A DNA stretch of 64,000 bases from Cellulomonas fimi. Lineage in GTDB: Bacteria; Actinomycetota; Actinomycetes; Actinomycetales; Cellulomonadaceae. The notes below the pieces were generated by a model that saw only the letters and a list, made by a program, of their open reading frames with translations, was not told the DNA's origin and did no database searches. The translations under genes were made by a program, and so were the position numbers. The DNA is taken from positions 1 to 64,000 of the forward strand of contig NZ_JABCJJ010000008.1 in NCBI RefSeq assembly GCF_012952065.1, read 5' to 3'. This document shows, piece by piece, positions 45,682 to 55,159 of this stretch (its first letter is position 1; each line of letters begins with the position of its first letter).

Positions 45682-47066
45682 CGGGCGGCGCCGAGCTGGG
45701 CCAGGTCGGCGGCACCGGCGGCCAGGAGGAGCTCGGCCATCTCGACCCCGAGCCGCTCGGCGGCCCGCACCAGCCCCGACGCGTCCCACCCCTCCGGTGT
45801 GTCCCACCCCTCCGACGTGTCAGGCGTACCGCGCGCCCCGGACCGCGCGGGGTCTGACACGTGGTCCGTCACCGTCACCGTCACCCCGACCGTGGGCGTG
45901 TCAGGCGTGGCGCGCGCCCGGGACCGCGCGGGGTCTGACACGTCGTCCGTCACCGTGGGCGTGTCAGGCGTGGCGCGTGCCCGGGGCCGCGCGGGGTCTG
46001 ACACGTCGTCCGTCACCGTGGGCGTGTCAGGCGTGGCGCGTGCCCGGGGCCGCGCGGGGTCTGACACGTCGTCCGTCACCGTCACCGTCGGCGTCACCGT
46101 GGGCGTCACCGTGGGCGTGTCAGGCGTGGCGCGCGCCCGGGACCGCGCGGGGTCTGACAGGTCGGTGCGGGGAGTGGTCAGAGCGACGGCGAGCGTGCGG
46201 CGGAGCTGTGCGGTGCCGTCCTCGCGGCAGACGACGGCGTCCAGCACCAGCCGTACTGCCGCGCCGGTGTGCTCGAGGTGGGCGAGCGCGCCGATCGGCG
46301 CGGCGCACCCGGCCTCGAGGCGTGCGAGCAGCGAGCGCTCCGCGGTCACGGCGAGGCGCGTCGGCAGGTGGTCCACCGCGGTGAGGGCGCGGGCGAGCGG
46401 CGTCCCGGCGTCGCCGACGTCGGCGGTCCGCACCTCGACCGCGAGCGCACCCTGGCCGGGGGCGGGCGCCATCGTCGTCGCCTCGATGACCTCCGTGACG
46501 GCGTCCAACCGCCCGATCCGCGCGAGCCCGGCGCGCGCGAGCACCACCGCGTCGAGGTCGCCGGGCGCGACGCGTCCGAGCCGGGTGTCCACGTTGCCGC
46601 GGATGTCGACCACCGCGAGGTCCGGGCGCGCGGCGCGCAGCTGCGCCGCGCGGCGGGGCGAGCCCGTGCCGACGCGCGCGCCGACGGGGAGCTCGGCGAG
46701 CGTCATCCCGTCGCGGGCGCACAGCGCGTCGCGCGGGTCCTCGCGCTCGGGCACCGCGGCGATCACGAGTCCGTCGGAGGGACCGGTGGGCAGGTCCTTG
46801 AGGGAGTGGACCGCGACGTCGCACCGCGTGTCGAGCAGCGCCTCGCGCAGCGCGGTCACGAACACGCCGGTGCCGCCGAGCGCGACGAGCGAACCGGTCA
46901 GACGGTCGCCGTCGGTGGTGATCCGGACGAGCTCGGTGTCGAGCGGACCCTCGGCGGCGAGGCGGTCGGCGACCATGCCGGTCTGCGTGAGCGCGAGCCT
47001 GCTGGCGCGCGTCCCGACACGCACGGTGGTGCGACCGCCCGCAGGCGGGACGACGGGCTCGGGCAT
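45678..47066 (-). CDS. hemC: Hydroxymethylbilane synthase with in-frame repeat insertion
   Basis: This 462-residue enzyme polymerises four porphobilinogens into hydroxymethylbilane. Core features are intact: [16 protein letters not shown], the catalytic Asp in [22 protein letters not shown] and the cofactor-binding Cys in [14 protein letters not shown] (near 254). Usual length is about 310. The extra 115 residues (about 303-416) sit in domain 3 and are coded by five copies of a 63-bp-type palindromic repeat. After them the normal C-terminus [13 protein letters not shown] follows. The frame is open throughout. ATG 47066 gives the canonical N-terminus. The loop is probably a disordered surface insertion. 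Confidence 0.93.
   Translation of the reverse strand: MPEPVVPPAGGRTTVRVGTRASRLALTQTGMVADRLAAEGPLDTELVRITTDGDRLTGSLVALGGTGVFVTALREALLDTRCDVAVHSLKDLPTGPSDGLVIAAVPEREDPRDALCARDGMTLAELPVGARVGTGSPRRAAQLRAARPDLAVVDIRGNVDTRLGRVAPGDLDAVVLARAGLARIGRLDAVTEVIEATTMAPAPGQGALAVEVRTADVGDAGTPLARALTAVDHLPTRLAVTAERSLLARLEAGCAAPIGALAHLEHTGAAVRLVLDAVVCREDGTAQLRRTLAVALTTPRTDLSDPARSRARATPDTPTVTPTVTPTVTVTDDVSDPARPRARATPDTPTVTDDVSDPARPRARATPDTPTVTDDVSDPARSRARATPDTPTVGVTVTVTDHVSDPARSGARGTPDTSEGWDTPEGWDASGLVRAAERLGVEMAELLLAAGAADLAQLGAAR
45817..46160. repeat. Five palindromic minisatellite units inside hemC
   Basis: Units begin with gtgtcaggcgtgg or gtgtcaggcgtac at 45817, 45898, 45961, 46024 and 46117. Spacing is 81, 63, 63 and 93 bases, all multiples of three. 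Each unit ends about 44 bases later with ggtctgacac (ctgacag in the last), so GTGTCAG and CTGACAC form a terminal inverted repeat, with GCGCG also paired inside. The extra 18 and 30 bases are stretches of accgtc or caccgt repeats. On the coding strand a unit reads about [20 protein letters not shown]. Confidence 0.9.
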
Positions 47067-47205
47067 GGTGTCCAGTCTGGGCTCCGGGGCGCGGGTTGTC
47101 GAAATGGTGCGGGACCCGGACGCGTTGTCGCGCGACGGAATGGGGCCCGTATCCTGCGGCGCGAGGTGATCGATCTCACGCGACCGGCACGTGATTCTCG
47201 TGGAC

Positions 47206-47222
47206 ATTGTTCTGACAATTTG

Positions 47223-47232
<10 letters not shown>
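47206..47232. promoter_or_regulatory. AT-rich 12-bp perfect inverted repeat between hemY and hemC
   Basis: attgttctgaca (47206-47217) is perfectly complementary to tgtcagaacaat (47221-47232) with a 3-base centre, followed on the plus strand by five Ts. It overlaps the hemY stop codon and lies 140 bases before the hemC start. The low GC content stands out from everything around it. It could be an operator for hemCDBL, an attenuator, or a terminator for transcripts entering on the plus strand. Which of these applies cannot be told from sequence. Confidence 0.65.
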
Positions 47233-48812
<1,580 letters not shown>

Positions 48813-49883
48813 CTACGCGCCCAGCCCGTGCACCAGCTCGACGACGCGCGTGAGCACGGCCGGGTCGGTCGTCGGCGGCACGCCGTGCCCGAGGTTCACC
48901 ACGTGCCCCGGAGCGGCACGCCCGCGCTCGACGACGTCGCGCACGTGCGCCTCGAGCACCGGCCACGGCGCCGCGAGCAGCGCGGGGTCGATGTTGCCCT
49001 GCAGCGGGGTGCGGCCCCCGAGCAGGCGGTTCGCCTCGTCGAGCGGCGTCCGGTGGTCGACGCCGACGACGTCGGCCCCCACGTCGCGCATCGCCGTCAG
49101 AAGGTGCTCGGTGCCCGTGCCGAAGTGGACCACCGTGACCCCCATCCCGGTGACGTGGGTCAGCGCCCGGGCGCTCGCCGGCGCCGCGTGCCGTACGTAG
49201 TCGGCCCGGGAGAGCGACCCCGCCCACGAGTCGAAGAGCTGGACCGCGCTCGCCCCCGCGTCCACCTGGGCGCGCAGGAACGCCCCCGTGACGTCGGCGG
49301 TCCACTCGGTGAGCGCCCGCCACGTCTTCGGATCGGCGTGCATGAGGGTGCGGGCGGCCAGGTGGTCGCGCGACGGGCGCCCCTCGACGAGGTACGCCGC
49401 GAGCGTGAAGGGCGCCCCGGCGAACCCGAGCAGCGGCGTCGTGCCCAGCTCGGCGACGGTCAGGGCGACACCGTCGGTGATCGGCGCGAGGAGCTCCGGG
49501 GTGAGCGGCCCCGCCTCGACCAGCCGGGCGACGTCGTCGGCGGTGCGCACGGGGGCACCCAGCACGGGCCCGACGCCGGGCTCGATGTCCACGTCGACCC
49601 CGGCGAGCCGGAGCGGCACGACGATGTCGCTGAAGAAGATCGCCGCGTCGACGCCGTGCCGCCGCACCGGCTGGAGCGTGATCTCGCTCGCGAGCTCGGG
49701 ACGCAGGCACGCCTCGAGCATGCCGGTGCCCTCGCGCGCGGCGCGGTACTCCGGCAGGGAGCGGCCGGCCTGGCGCATGAACCAGACGGGCAGGCGCTCG
49801 GGGCGGTGACCGGAAAAGGCGCGGACGACCGGCGAACCGCTCGTGCGGCCGTCGACGAGGGGGTGGCTCTGGGGAAGGATCAC
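48813..49883 (-). CDS. hemE: Uroporphyrinogen decarboxylase
   Basis: This 356-residue enzyme decarboxylates uroporphyrinogen III to coproporphyrinogen III. Signatures are PVWFMRQAGRSLPEYR (residues 31-46), AAIFFSDIVVPL, GFAGAPFTLAAYLVEG and the late LQGNIDPALL and NLGHGVPPTTDP. I start it at GTG 49883; an ATG at 49946 is also open but would overlap the divergent hemA start. On the minus strand CACAAT lies about 10 bases before the GTG, so the message may be leaderless. The stop is next to the hemY start. Confidence 0.94.
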   Translation of the reverse strand: MILPQSHPLVDGRTSGSPVVRAFSGHRPERLPVWFMRQAGRSLPEYRAAREGTGMLEACLRPELASEITLQPVRRHGVDAAIFFSDIVVPLRLAGVDVDIEPGVGPVLGAPVRTADDVARLVEAGPLTPELLAPITDGVALTVAELGTTPLLGFAGAPFTLAAYLVEGRPSRDHLAARTLMHADPKTWRALTEWTADVTGAFLRAQVDAGASAVQLFDSWAGSLSRADYVRHAAPASARALTHVTGMGVTVVHFGTGTEHLLTAMRDVGADVVGVDHRTPLDEANRLLGGRTPLQGNIDPALLAAPWPVLEAHVRDVVERGRAAPGHVVNLGHGVPPTTDPAVLTRVVELVHGLGA

Positions 49884-49930
49884 GGCGCAATTGTGCCCAT
49901 CAATGTTGAGGCTGGTTGAATCGACGTGCT

Positions 49931-51241
49931 GTGGTGCTGATGTCATTGATCGCCAGTCACCGCGACCTCGACCTCGACCTGCTCGAACGGCTCAGCGCCG
50001 GCGCGCACTCGGTGGGACGCGCAGTCGCGGCGGACGATGCTGCCCTCAAGGGTGCCGTCGTGCTCGCCACCTGCAACCGCTTCGAGGTGTACCTCGAGGT
50101 CCCTCCCGGCGAGGAGGACGAGGCGGCGTCGACCACGACCCACGTCATCGCCCAGGCCTCGGGCCTCGCGCCCGACGACGTCGCGGCGAACCTCCAGGTG
50201 CTCCGCGACCACCAGGTGACCTCGCACCTCTTCGCGGTGGCCTCGGGTCTGGAGTCGATGGTGGTCGGCGAGCGCGAGATCTCGGGCCAGGTCCGACGGG
50301 CGCTGTCGTCCGCGCGGGCCGACGGGACGACGTCGTCGGGTCTCGAGCGGCTGTTCCAGAGCGCCTCGCGGGCGTCGCGCGACGTCGGCACCCGGACCGG
50401 TCTCGGGGCATCGGGACGCTCGGTGGTCGGGGTCGCGCTCGACCTCGCCGAGCCGCACCTGCCCGCGTGGTCCGAGACGCGCGTCGTGCTGGTCGGGACC
50501 GGGTCGTACGCCGGTGCGAGCCTCGCGGCGCTGCACCGGCTCGGGTGCCGCCACGTGCAGGTGTACTCCCCGTCGGGGCGCGCCAAGACGTTCGCGCACG
50601 CCCGCGGCGCCCGCGCGGTCCCCGAGGGCGGGCTGACGGAGGCGCTCACGACGGCTGACCTCGTCGTCGCGTGCAGCGGCGCGGTCGGTGGGGTGCTCGA
50701 CGTCGAGACCGTGGCCGCGACCCGGGGCACCCACGGGCGCCCGAGCGTGCTCGTCGACCTCGCGCTCGGCCACGACGTCGATCCCGCGGTCGCCGCGCTG
50801 CCCGGGGTCGTGCTCATCGACCTCGAGACCGTGCGCCAGGAGGCGCCGCCCGAGCACTCCGCGCCGGTCGAGCGTGCCCGCCGGCTCGTCGCCGCCGCGA
50901 CCGAGGACTTCGAGGCCTCGCGCCGGGCGCGGGAGCGGGACGCGGCGATCGTCGCCGAGCGCACGCGCGTGCTGGGTCCGGTCGAGGAGGAGGTCGCGCG
51001 GCTGCGGGAGCTCGAGCGGGCGGCGGCCGACGACGCCGACGAGCCGTCGGCACGCGGGCCGCGGCTCGGCGCGGACGTGCGGGCGCTGCGCCGCCGGCTC
51101 CGTGCGCTGCTGCACGACCCGACCGTACGCGCGCGGGCCGCCGCACGCGCCGGGGACGACCAGGGGTTCGAGGAGGCGCTCGCAGAGCTGGCGGCCGTAC
51201 CGGCAGCCACGCTCGCGGTGCGCGGCGTCGATGGGTGCTGA
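49931..51241 (+). CDS. hemA: Glutamyl-tRNA reductase
   Basis: This protein of about 436 residues reduces glutamyl-tRNA to glutamate-1-semialdehyde, the first step of the C5 pathway. The catalytic Cys is in VVLATCNRFEVYLE near residue 47. The NADPH domain has VVLVGTGSYAGASLAALHRLG, and the tRNA/heme-control region includes SGLESMVVGEREISGQVR. The C-terminus is the usual helical dimerisation arm. GTG 49931 is the probable start; TTG 49916, GTG 49934 and ATG 49940 are alternatives. It diverges from hemE with only 47 bases between starts. Confidence 0.94.
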   Translation: MVLMSLIASHRDLDLDLLERLSAGAHSVGRAVAADDAALKGAVVLATCNRFEVYLEVPPGEEDEAASTTTHVIAQASGLAPDDVAANLQVLRDHQVTSHLFAVASGLESMVVGEREISGQVRRALSSARADGTTSSGLERLFQSASRASRDVGTRTGLGASGRSVVGVALDLAEPHLPAWSETRVVLVGTGSYAGASLAALHRLGCRHVQVYSPSGRAKTFAHARGARAVPEGGLTEALTTADLVVACSGAVGGVLDVETVAATRGTHGRPSVLVDLALGHDVDPAVAALPGVVLIDLETVRQEAPPEHSAPVERARRLVAAATEDFEASRRARERDAAIVAERTRVLGPVEEEVARLRELERAAADDADEPSARGPRLGADVRALRRRLRALLHDPTVRARAAARAGDDQGFEEALAELAAVPAATLAVRGVDGC

Positions 51242-51511
51242 CCTCGTGCGTTGAGCCTCTCACGTGCTGGCCACCCCACCGGCAGGAGCTGCCGAGGCTC
51301 GCGGCGCCACGTTCGCGACGTCGCCGTCGTCGCCATGTTCTTCCCCGCACAGCGTGCGCAGCCGCTGGTCCGCCCGGCGCCACCGTGGCCGGACTCCGCG
51401 GTCTGCGACCACCGGGTCGGTGCGCCTGGGCCGGGGACCTGAGGGGCACGGCGGACCCCGGGCCGTTACTGTCGATCGAGGTTTCGTCGACGCGTCCGGA
51501 AGGGGGCAGCC

Positions 51512-51853
51512 ATGGTGGCCGTCGCATCGTTGTTCGTGTCGGCCCTCGTCCTCGTTCTCGGCGTGTACGGCGCCGCACGGGCTCTGTCGTTCGCCAGAGG
51601 AGCCGCGGCTTCCCTGCCGTTCGAGTCGGGCACGTTGCCGCAGCAGCATGCGGTCTCCCGGTACCACGTTCGCTGGTACGCGGTGACCGTGCTGTTCCTG
51701 GCCTTCGACATGGAGATGATCTTCATGTACCCGTGGGCGGTCGTCGTCGCCGACATCGGCATGTCCGCCGTGCTGGAGATGTTCGCGTTCCTCAGCCTCC
51801 TCGTCGTGGGCGTCGTCTATGTGTGGCGTGAAGGGGCGCTGCGGTGGACCTGA
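51512..51853 (+). CDS. nuoA: NuoA-like subunit of a complex I membrane arm
   Basis: This 113-residue protein has the three helices of NuoA (VASLFVSALVLVLGVYGAAR, YAVTVLFLAFDMEMIFMYPW, EMFAFLSLLVVGVVYVWREG). It keeps the family signature FDMEMIFMYPWA and the loop ESGTLPQQHAVSRYHVRWYA, shorter than the usual ESG-x-P version and lacking the loop cysteine. NuoA closes the quinone pocket in complex I. GGAAGGGGG precedes ATG 51512. Its last 10 bases overlap the next gene. It opens an eight-gene operon on the plus strand running to 60292. Confidence 0.9.
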   Translation: MVAVASLFVSALVLVLGVYGAARALSFARGAAASLPFESGTLPQQHAVSRYHVRWYAVTVLFLAFDMEMIFMYPWAVVVADIGMSAVLEMFAFLSLLVVGVVYVWREGALRWT

Positions 51854-53301
51854 GCAACCGGTTGCGGCAGTGGGCGATGGCCCGTCCTCGGGTCCTGATC
51901 GTGACGACGGCCGGGAACGACCTGCTCAGGTGGCACGTCGAGGCCGAGGTCGCCCGACGTGGGTGGCAGTTCGCCCTGTCTCCCGCGGACACCGACATCC
52001 TGCTGACGATCGGCGCCATCGGCCCCGAGCTGTCGGCCGCCGCCGACGTCCTGTGGTCACAGATACCTCAGCCCCGACAGCGACTCGCCGTCACCGGGGA
52101 ACCTGTCGGCGAGCGCCTCGAGGCGGCGCTCCTTGCCCTTGGCACCTCGTCCGCTTACCAGGACGGGGACGATCCGGCGACCGTGCTCTCCCGGGGCAAG
52201 CGGGCGGAGGACCTCATGACCCCGGGAGCTCATGGTCAGCATGACGGTCACGACATGGCCGGGCACGCCGACCACGGGGCCACGGGCGCCGCAGCGGACA
52301 AGCACGCCGGGCACGACATGGGTGGGCACGCCGGGCACGACATGGGTGGGCACGGCGCCGCAGCGGACGAGCACGCCGGGCACGACATGGGTGGGCACGC
52401 CGGGCACGACATGGGTGGGCACGACATGGCCGGGCACGCCGACCACGGGGCCACGGGCGCCGCAGCGGACGAGCACGCCGGGCACGACATGGGTGGGCAC
52501 GCCGGGCACGACATGGGTGGGCACGGCGCCGCAGCGGACGAGCACGCCGGGCACGACATGGGTGGGCACGCCGGGCACGACATGGGTGGGCACGGCGGCC
52601 ACGACATGCACGGTGGCGAGGTCGCGGGCTTGCCGATGGCCGGCACGGCGCCCGATCGTGACGGGTTGGAGCTCGACGAGCTCAAGGTGACCTTGGGGCC
52701 GGTGCTGCCGGGTTGGCCGGGTGGCCTGGTGCTCCGTGGCTCCATGCAGGGGGACGTGCTGACCCGGGTCGAGTTCTCGTGGGTCGACGACGTCGACCTG
52801 GTCCCGGCTGATCCGGCCGGAGGTGTCGACCGGCGCGCCGGCGCGCTCGACGTGCTGACGAGCTTCCTGCTGGTGGCTGGATGGCCGTGGGCCGCTCAGC
52901 AGGCACGCCGCGCTCGTGACGATCTTGTCGGCATCGGGCCGGCCCGTGTCGACCGCGGTGCGCGCGCCGCAGTCGTGGTTGCGGCCCGGGTCAGTCGGTC
53001 ACGTCCGCTCGCCTGGTCGGTGCGCGGGCTCGGTGTGCGCGGCGCCGAGGTTCTGCGCACGCCCGGTGGCGGGGCGGTCGGTGATGTCTGGGACCGCGTG
53101 CGGCGGTGGTGCGAGATCGCGTCCGGGGCCGGGACGTCGGAGACCGACGAGGAGCTCGTCGTCGGGCTGAGGGACCTCGCAGAGCTGGTCGAGGGGGCGG
53201 AGCTCGCTGCCGCCCGGTTGATCGTGGCGAGCTTCGACGTCCGTCCGGTCCCGGAGGCGAAGGTACCGGCGTCCGCCGCTCGCGGGGTTGCCGATGCCTG
53301 A
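51844..53301 (+). CDS. Cysteine-less NuoB/NuoD-like fusion with His-Met-rich repeats
   Basis: This 485-residue protein occupies the place of nuoB-nuoC-nuoD. Residues 45-85 (SPADTDILLTIGAIGPELS, then DVLWSQIPQPRQRLAVTG) follow the NuoB pattern SPRQADLLIVAGTVT...MPEPKWVIAMG, but the N2-cluster cysteines are gone: TTAGNDLLR replaces the CC site and VTGEP replaces GSC. Residues 127-260 are built of HAGHDMGGH units (11 HDM motifs). Residues 281-305 (LGPVLPGWPGGLVLRGSMQG) recall the start of NuoD (GPQHPSTHG-L-L), without its quinone-site histidine. The rest is unassigned. No Fe-S cluster can form. The repeats could bind copper or another soft metal. Confidence 0.8.
   Translation: MDLSNRLRQWAMARPRVLIVTTAGNDLLRWHVEAEVARRGWQFALSPADTDILLTIGAIGPELSAAADVLWSQIPQPRQRLAVTGEPVGERLEAALLALGTSSAYQDGDDPATVLSRGKRAEDLMTPGAHGQHDGHDMAGHADHGATGAAADKHAGHDMGGHAGHDMGGHGAAADEHAGHDMGGHAGHDMGGHDMAGHADHGATGAAADEHAGHDMGGHAGHDMGGHGAAADEHAGHDMGGHAGHDMGGHGGHDMHGGEVAGLPMAGTAPDRDGLELDELKVTLGPVLPGWPGGLVLRGSMQGDVLTRVEFSWVDDVDLVPADPAGGVDRRAGALDVLTSFLLVAGWPWAAQQARRARDDLVGIGPARVDRGARAAVVVAARVSRSRPLAWSVRGLGVRGAEVLRTPGGGAVGDVWDRVRRWCEIASGAGTSETDEELVVGLRDLAELVEGAELAAARLIVASFDVRPVPEAKVPASAARGVADA
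52249..52590. repeat. 171-bp tandem duplication in the His-Met-rich segment
   Basis: Bases 52249-52419 and 52420-52590 are two nearly identical 171-base copies (57 codons); one difference is aag versus gag before cacgcc. Each copy contains four copies of a 24-base subunit, cacgccgggcacgacatggg plus tggg, so the structure is nested. A further partial unit follows to 52612. The frame is preserved. The near identity points to recent expansion or ongoing homogenisation. Confidence 0.92.
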
Positions 53302-54238
53302 GCTGACGAGTCTGGCCGATGCCTGGGGACTGGCCCCTGCCGTGCTCGCGGTCGTGGGATTCGGTGTCGGGCTCGGCACGGTGTTCGCGGCCGTCGACCA
53401 CGTCGTGGTGACGGGTAGGCCCGCGCGTGGTGCGGTCGAGCCGGTGAGAGGGGCGTTGCGGTGGCTCGTCCAGCAGCGGCGAACCACGGCGGCCCCGGAC
53501 CGGCTGCTGTGGCGGATCGGGGTCGTGGCGGTGCCGGTCCTGGCGGTGCTGTCGCTCGCGGTGGTCCCGATCGGCGGCCGCACGCTGCTGTCGACGAGCG
53601 CCGACCTGGTCTGGTTCAACGCGATGGAGACGCTGCTGTGGGCGGCGGTATGGCTCATCGGGTGGGGCCCCAACGCCGTGCCGGCGCTCGTGGGGGGTTA
53701 CCGGTTCCTGGCGCAGGGCCTGGCGTACGAGCTCCCCCTCATGCTGGCGCTGATCACCGCGGGGCTCGCGGCAAGCTCGCTGCGCACGACGGACATCCTC
53801 GCCGCGCAGGCGGACCTGTGGTTCGTCGTGACGATGCCGGTCGCCTTCGCGGTGTTCCTGGTCTGCGCCACCGCGTTCGCGTTCTGGGGTCCCTTCGCGG
53901 CGCCCGCCGGAGCCGACATCGCCGGGGGCGTGCTCTCGGAGCTGTCGGGCGTCCACCGGTTGCTGGTGGAAGCCGGCCGCGCCGTCTTCCTGGGAGCGAC
54001 GGCGGCGATGGCGGTCACGTTGTTCCTCGGTGGTGAGGCGGGGCCGTGGCTGCCGGGGCCGGTGTGGTACCTGCTCAAGATCGCCGTCGTCGTCGTGGCG
54101 CTGGTGGGCGTGGGACGCCGGGTCCCGGTGCTGCGCCCCGACCGGTTCGTCGAGGTCGCCTGGATGGTGCTGGTGCCGGCGATGCTGGTGCAGGCGCTCG
54201 TGGTCGGGCTGCTCGTGCTCGCCGGTGCCTACCGGTGA
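53294..54238 (+). CDS. nuoH: NuoH-like subunit
   Basis: This 314-residue protein has eight predicted membrane helices in the NuoH order. The family block GYRFLAQGLAYELPLMLALI (near 138-157) matches the RxxAQxISYExP segment of NuoH, keeping Tyr-Glu. FAAPAGADIAGG matches the ExELVAGF-like loop only loosely, because the acidic run is lost. In complex I, NuoH forms the quinone chamber and links it to the proton channels. ATG 53294 overlaps the previous stop by 8 bases. Confidence 0.85.
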   Translation: MPELTSLADAWGLAPAVLAVVGFGVGLGTVFAAVDHVVVTGRPARGAVEPVRGALRWLVQQRRTTAAPDRLLWRIGVVAVPVLAVLSLAVVPIGGRTLLSTSADLVWFNAMETLLWAAVWLIGWGPNAVPALVGGYRFLAQGLAYELPLMLALITAGLAASSLRTTDILAAQADLWFVVTMPVAFAVFLVCATAFAFWGPFAAPAGADIAGGVLSELSGVHRLLVEAGRAVFLGATAAMAVTLFLGGEAGPWLPGPVWYLLKIAVVVVALVGVGRRVPVLRPDRFVEVAWMVLVPAMLVQALVVGLLVLAGAYR

Positions 54239-54272
54239 GCGCGGGGGCGAGCAGAAGGGTGGGGTGGGGCTG

Positions 54273-54845
54273 GTGCTGACGGACGGTGCCGTGGTCGCGG
54301 TCGTGGTCCTGGGTGTCGTGGCGGTGATCGCGGGCATCGCCGTGTTCGTGGTCGACTCGATGGCCCGGGCGACGTTCGCGCTGCTGGCGTCGTTCCTGGC
54401 CGTCGCGGGCGTGTTCCTGGTGCTGGACCTGACCTACCTGGCGGTGGTCACCGCGCTGATGATGACGATCGAGATGGCGATCATGGTCGTCTTCATGATC
54501 ATGTTCATGATGAATCCCGCAGGGCTGATGCCCATGACGATGGTGCACAACGCCCGGGGTTCGGCTGCCGTGGGCGCGGCCGTCTTCGCGGTGATCACGG
54601 TGGCCGTGTGGACGGTGGACTGGCCGCCCAGGGCCGGGACACCGCCCGAGGACAGCACCCGCCAGCTGGGCGAGGCGATCATGGGCAGCGACATGCTGGT
54701 GATGATCGTGATCGGCGTCGGGCTGTTCGCGACCATGGTCGCCGGGACGGTCCTCGCGACCCACCGCGGCCGTTACGACCGCTTCGGCGCCGACCTCGAC
54801 GCCTCCCGACCGGACGACCCGGTCCGAGGAGGGATGCCCCGATGA
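54273..54845 (+). CDS. nuoJ: NuoJ-like subunit
   Basis: This 190-residue protein has five predicted helices. The third (YLAVVTALMMTIEMAIMVVF) carries the conserved acidic residue and pi-bulge region of NuoJ, with TIE in place of VGA. HNARGSAAVGAAVFAVITVA and MLVMIVIGVGLFATMVAGTV follow. GTG 54273 is the likely start behind GGGTGGGG; GTG 54264 is possible. Its stop overlaps the nuoK start (ATGA). Helix 3 of NuoJ links quinone-site movements to proton transfer in complex I. Confidence 0.84.
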   Translation: MLTDGAVVAVVVLGVVAVIAGIAVFVVDSMARATFALLASFLAVAGVFLVLDLTYLAVVTALMMTIEMAIMVVFMIMFMMNPAGLMPMTMVHNARGSAAVGAAVFAVITVAVWTVDWPPRAGTPPEDSTRQLGEAIMGSDMLVMIVIGVGLFATMVAGTVLATHRGRYDRFGADLDASRPDDPVRGGMPR

Positions 54846-55159
54846 CCGACACCGTGGTCCTGCAGCTCCTGCTCACCGTGGCCGCCGCCCTGATCGGGGT
54901 CGGCGTCTTCGGCGCGCTCTCCCAGCAGTCCATCGTGATGGTGATGATGGGCATCGAGCTGATCGTCAACGGCGTGCTCGTAGCGGCGGCGTCGGCCTGG
55001 TTCTTCCTGGCCCCGGAGCGGCCTGACGGGCAGGTCCTGGTGGTCGTCGCGCTGGTCGTCATGGCGGTGGAGATGGTGATGGGCTTCGCCGCGACCATCG
55101 CGATCTACCGCGCGCGGAAGGTCGACATGGTCGACATGGCGACGGAGCTGCGCGGATGA
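54842..55159 (+). CDS. nuoK: NuoK-like subunit
   Basis: This 105-residue, three-helix protein matches NuoK in length and pattern. Helix 2 keeps the key glutamate in QQSIVMVMMGIELIVNGVLV, and helix 3 has LVVVALVVMAVEMVMGFAAT with the second glutamate. Both are needed for the central proton axis in complex I, so the channel chemistry appears conserved. Its stop overlaps the nuoL start (ATGA). Confidence 0.92.
   Translation: MTDTVVLQLLLTVAAALIGVGVFGALSQQSIVMVMMGIELIVNGVLVAAASAWFFLAPERPDGQVLVVVALVVMAVEMVMGFAATIAIYRARKVDMVDMATELRG

Noticed and set aside
45817-46160. CRISPR-like array in hemC
   Set aside because: Units are contiguous coding repeats with no unique spacers of constant length, and no cas genes are present.
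51242-51511. Possible small gene between hemA and nuoA
   Set aside because: Open frames here have no ribosome site, no recognisable motif and weak codon structure; it is best read as the nuoA upstream region.
52057-52611. Minus-strand repeat protein opposite the HDMGGH region
   Set aside because: It only mirrors the coding repeat of the Nuo-like operon; no ribosome site or independent context.
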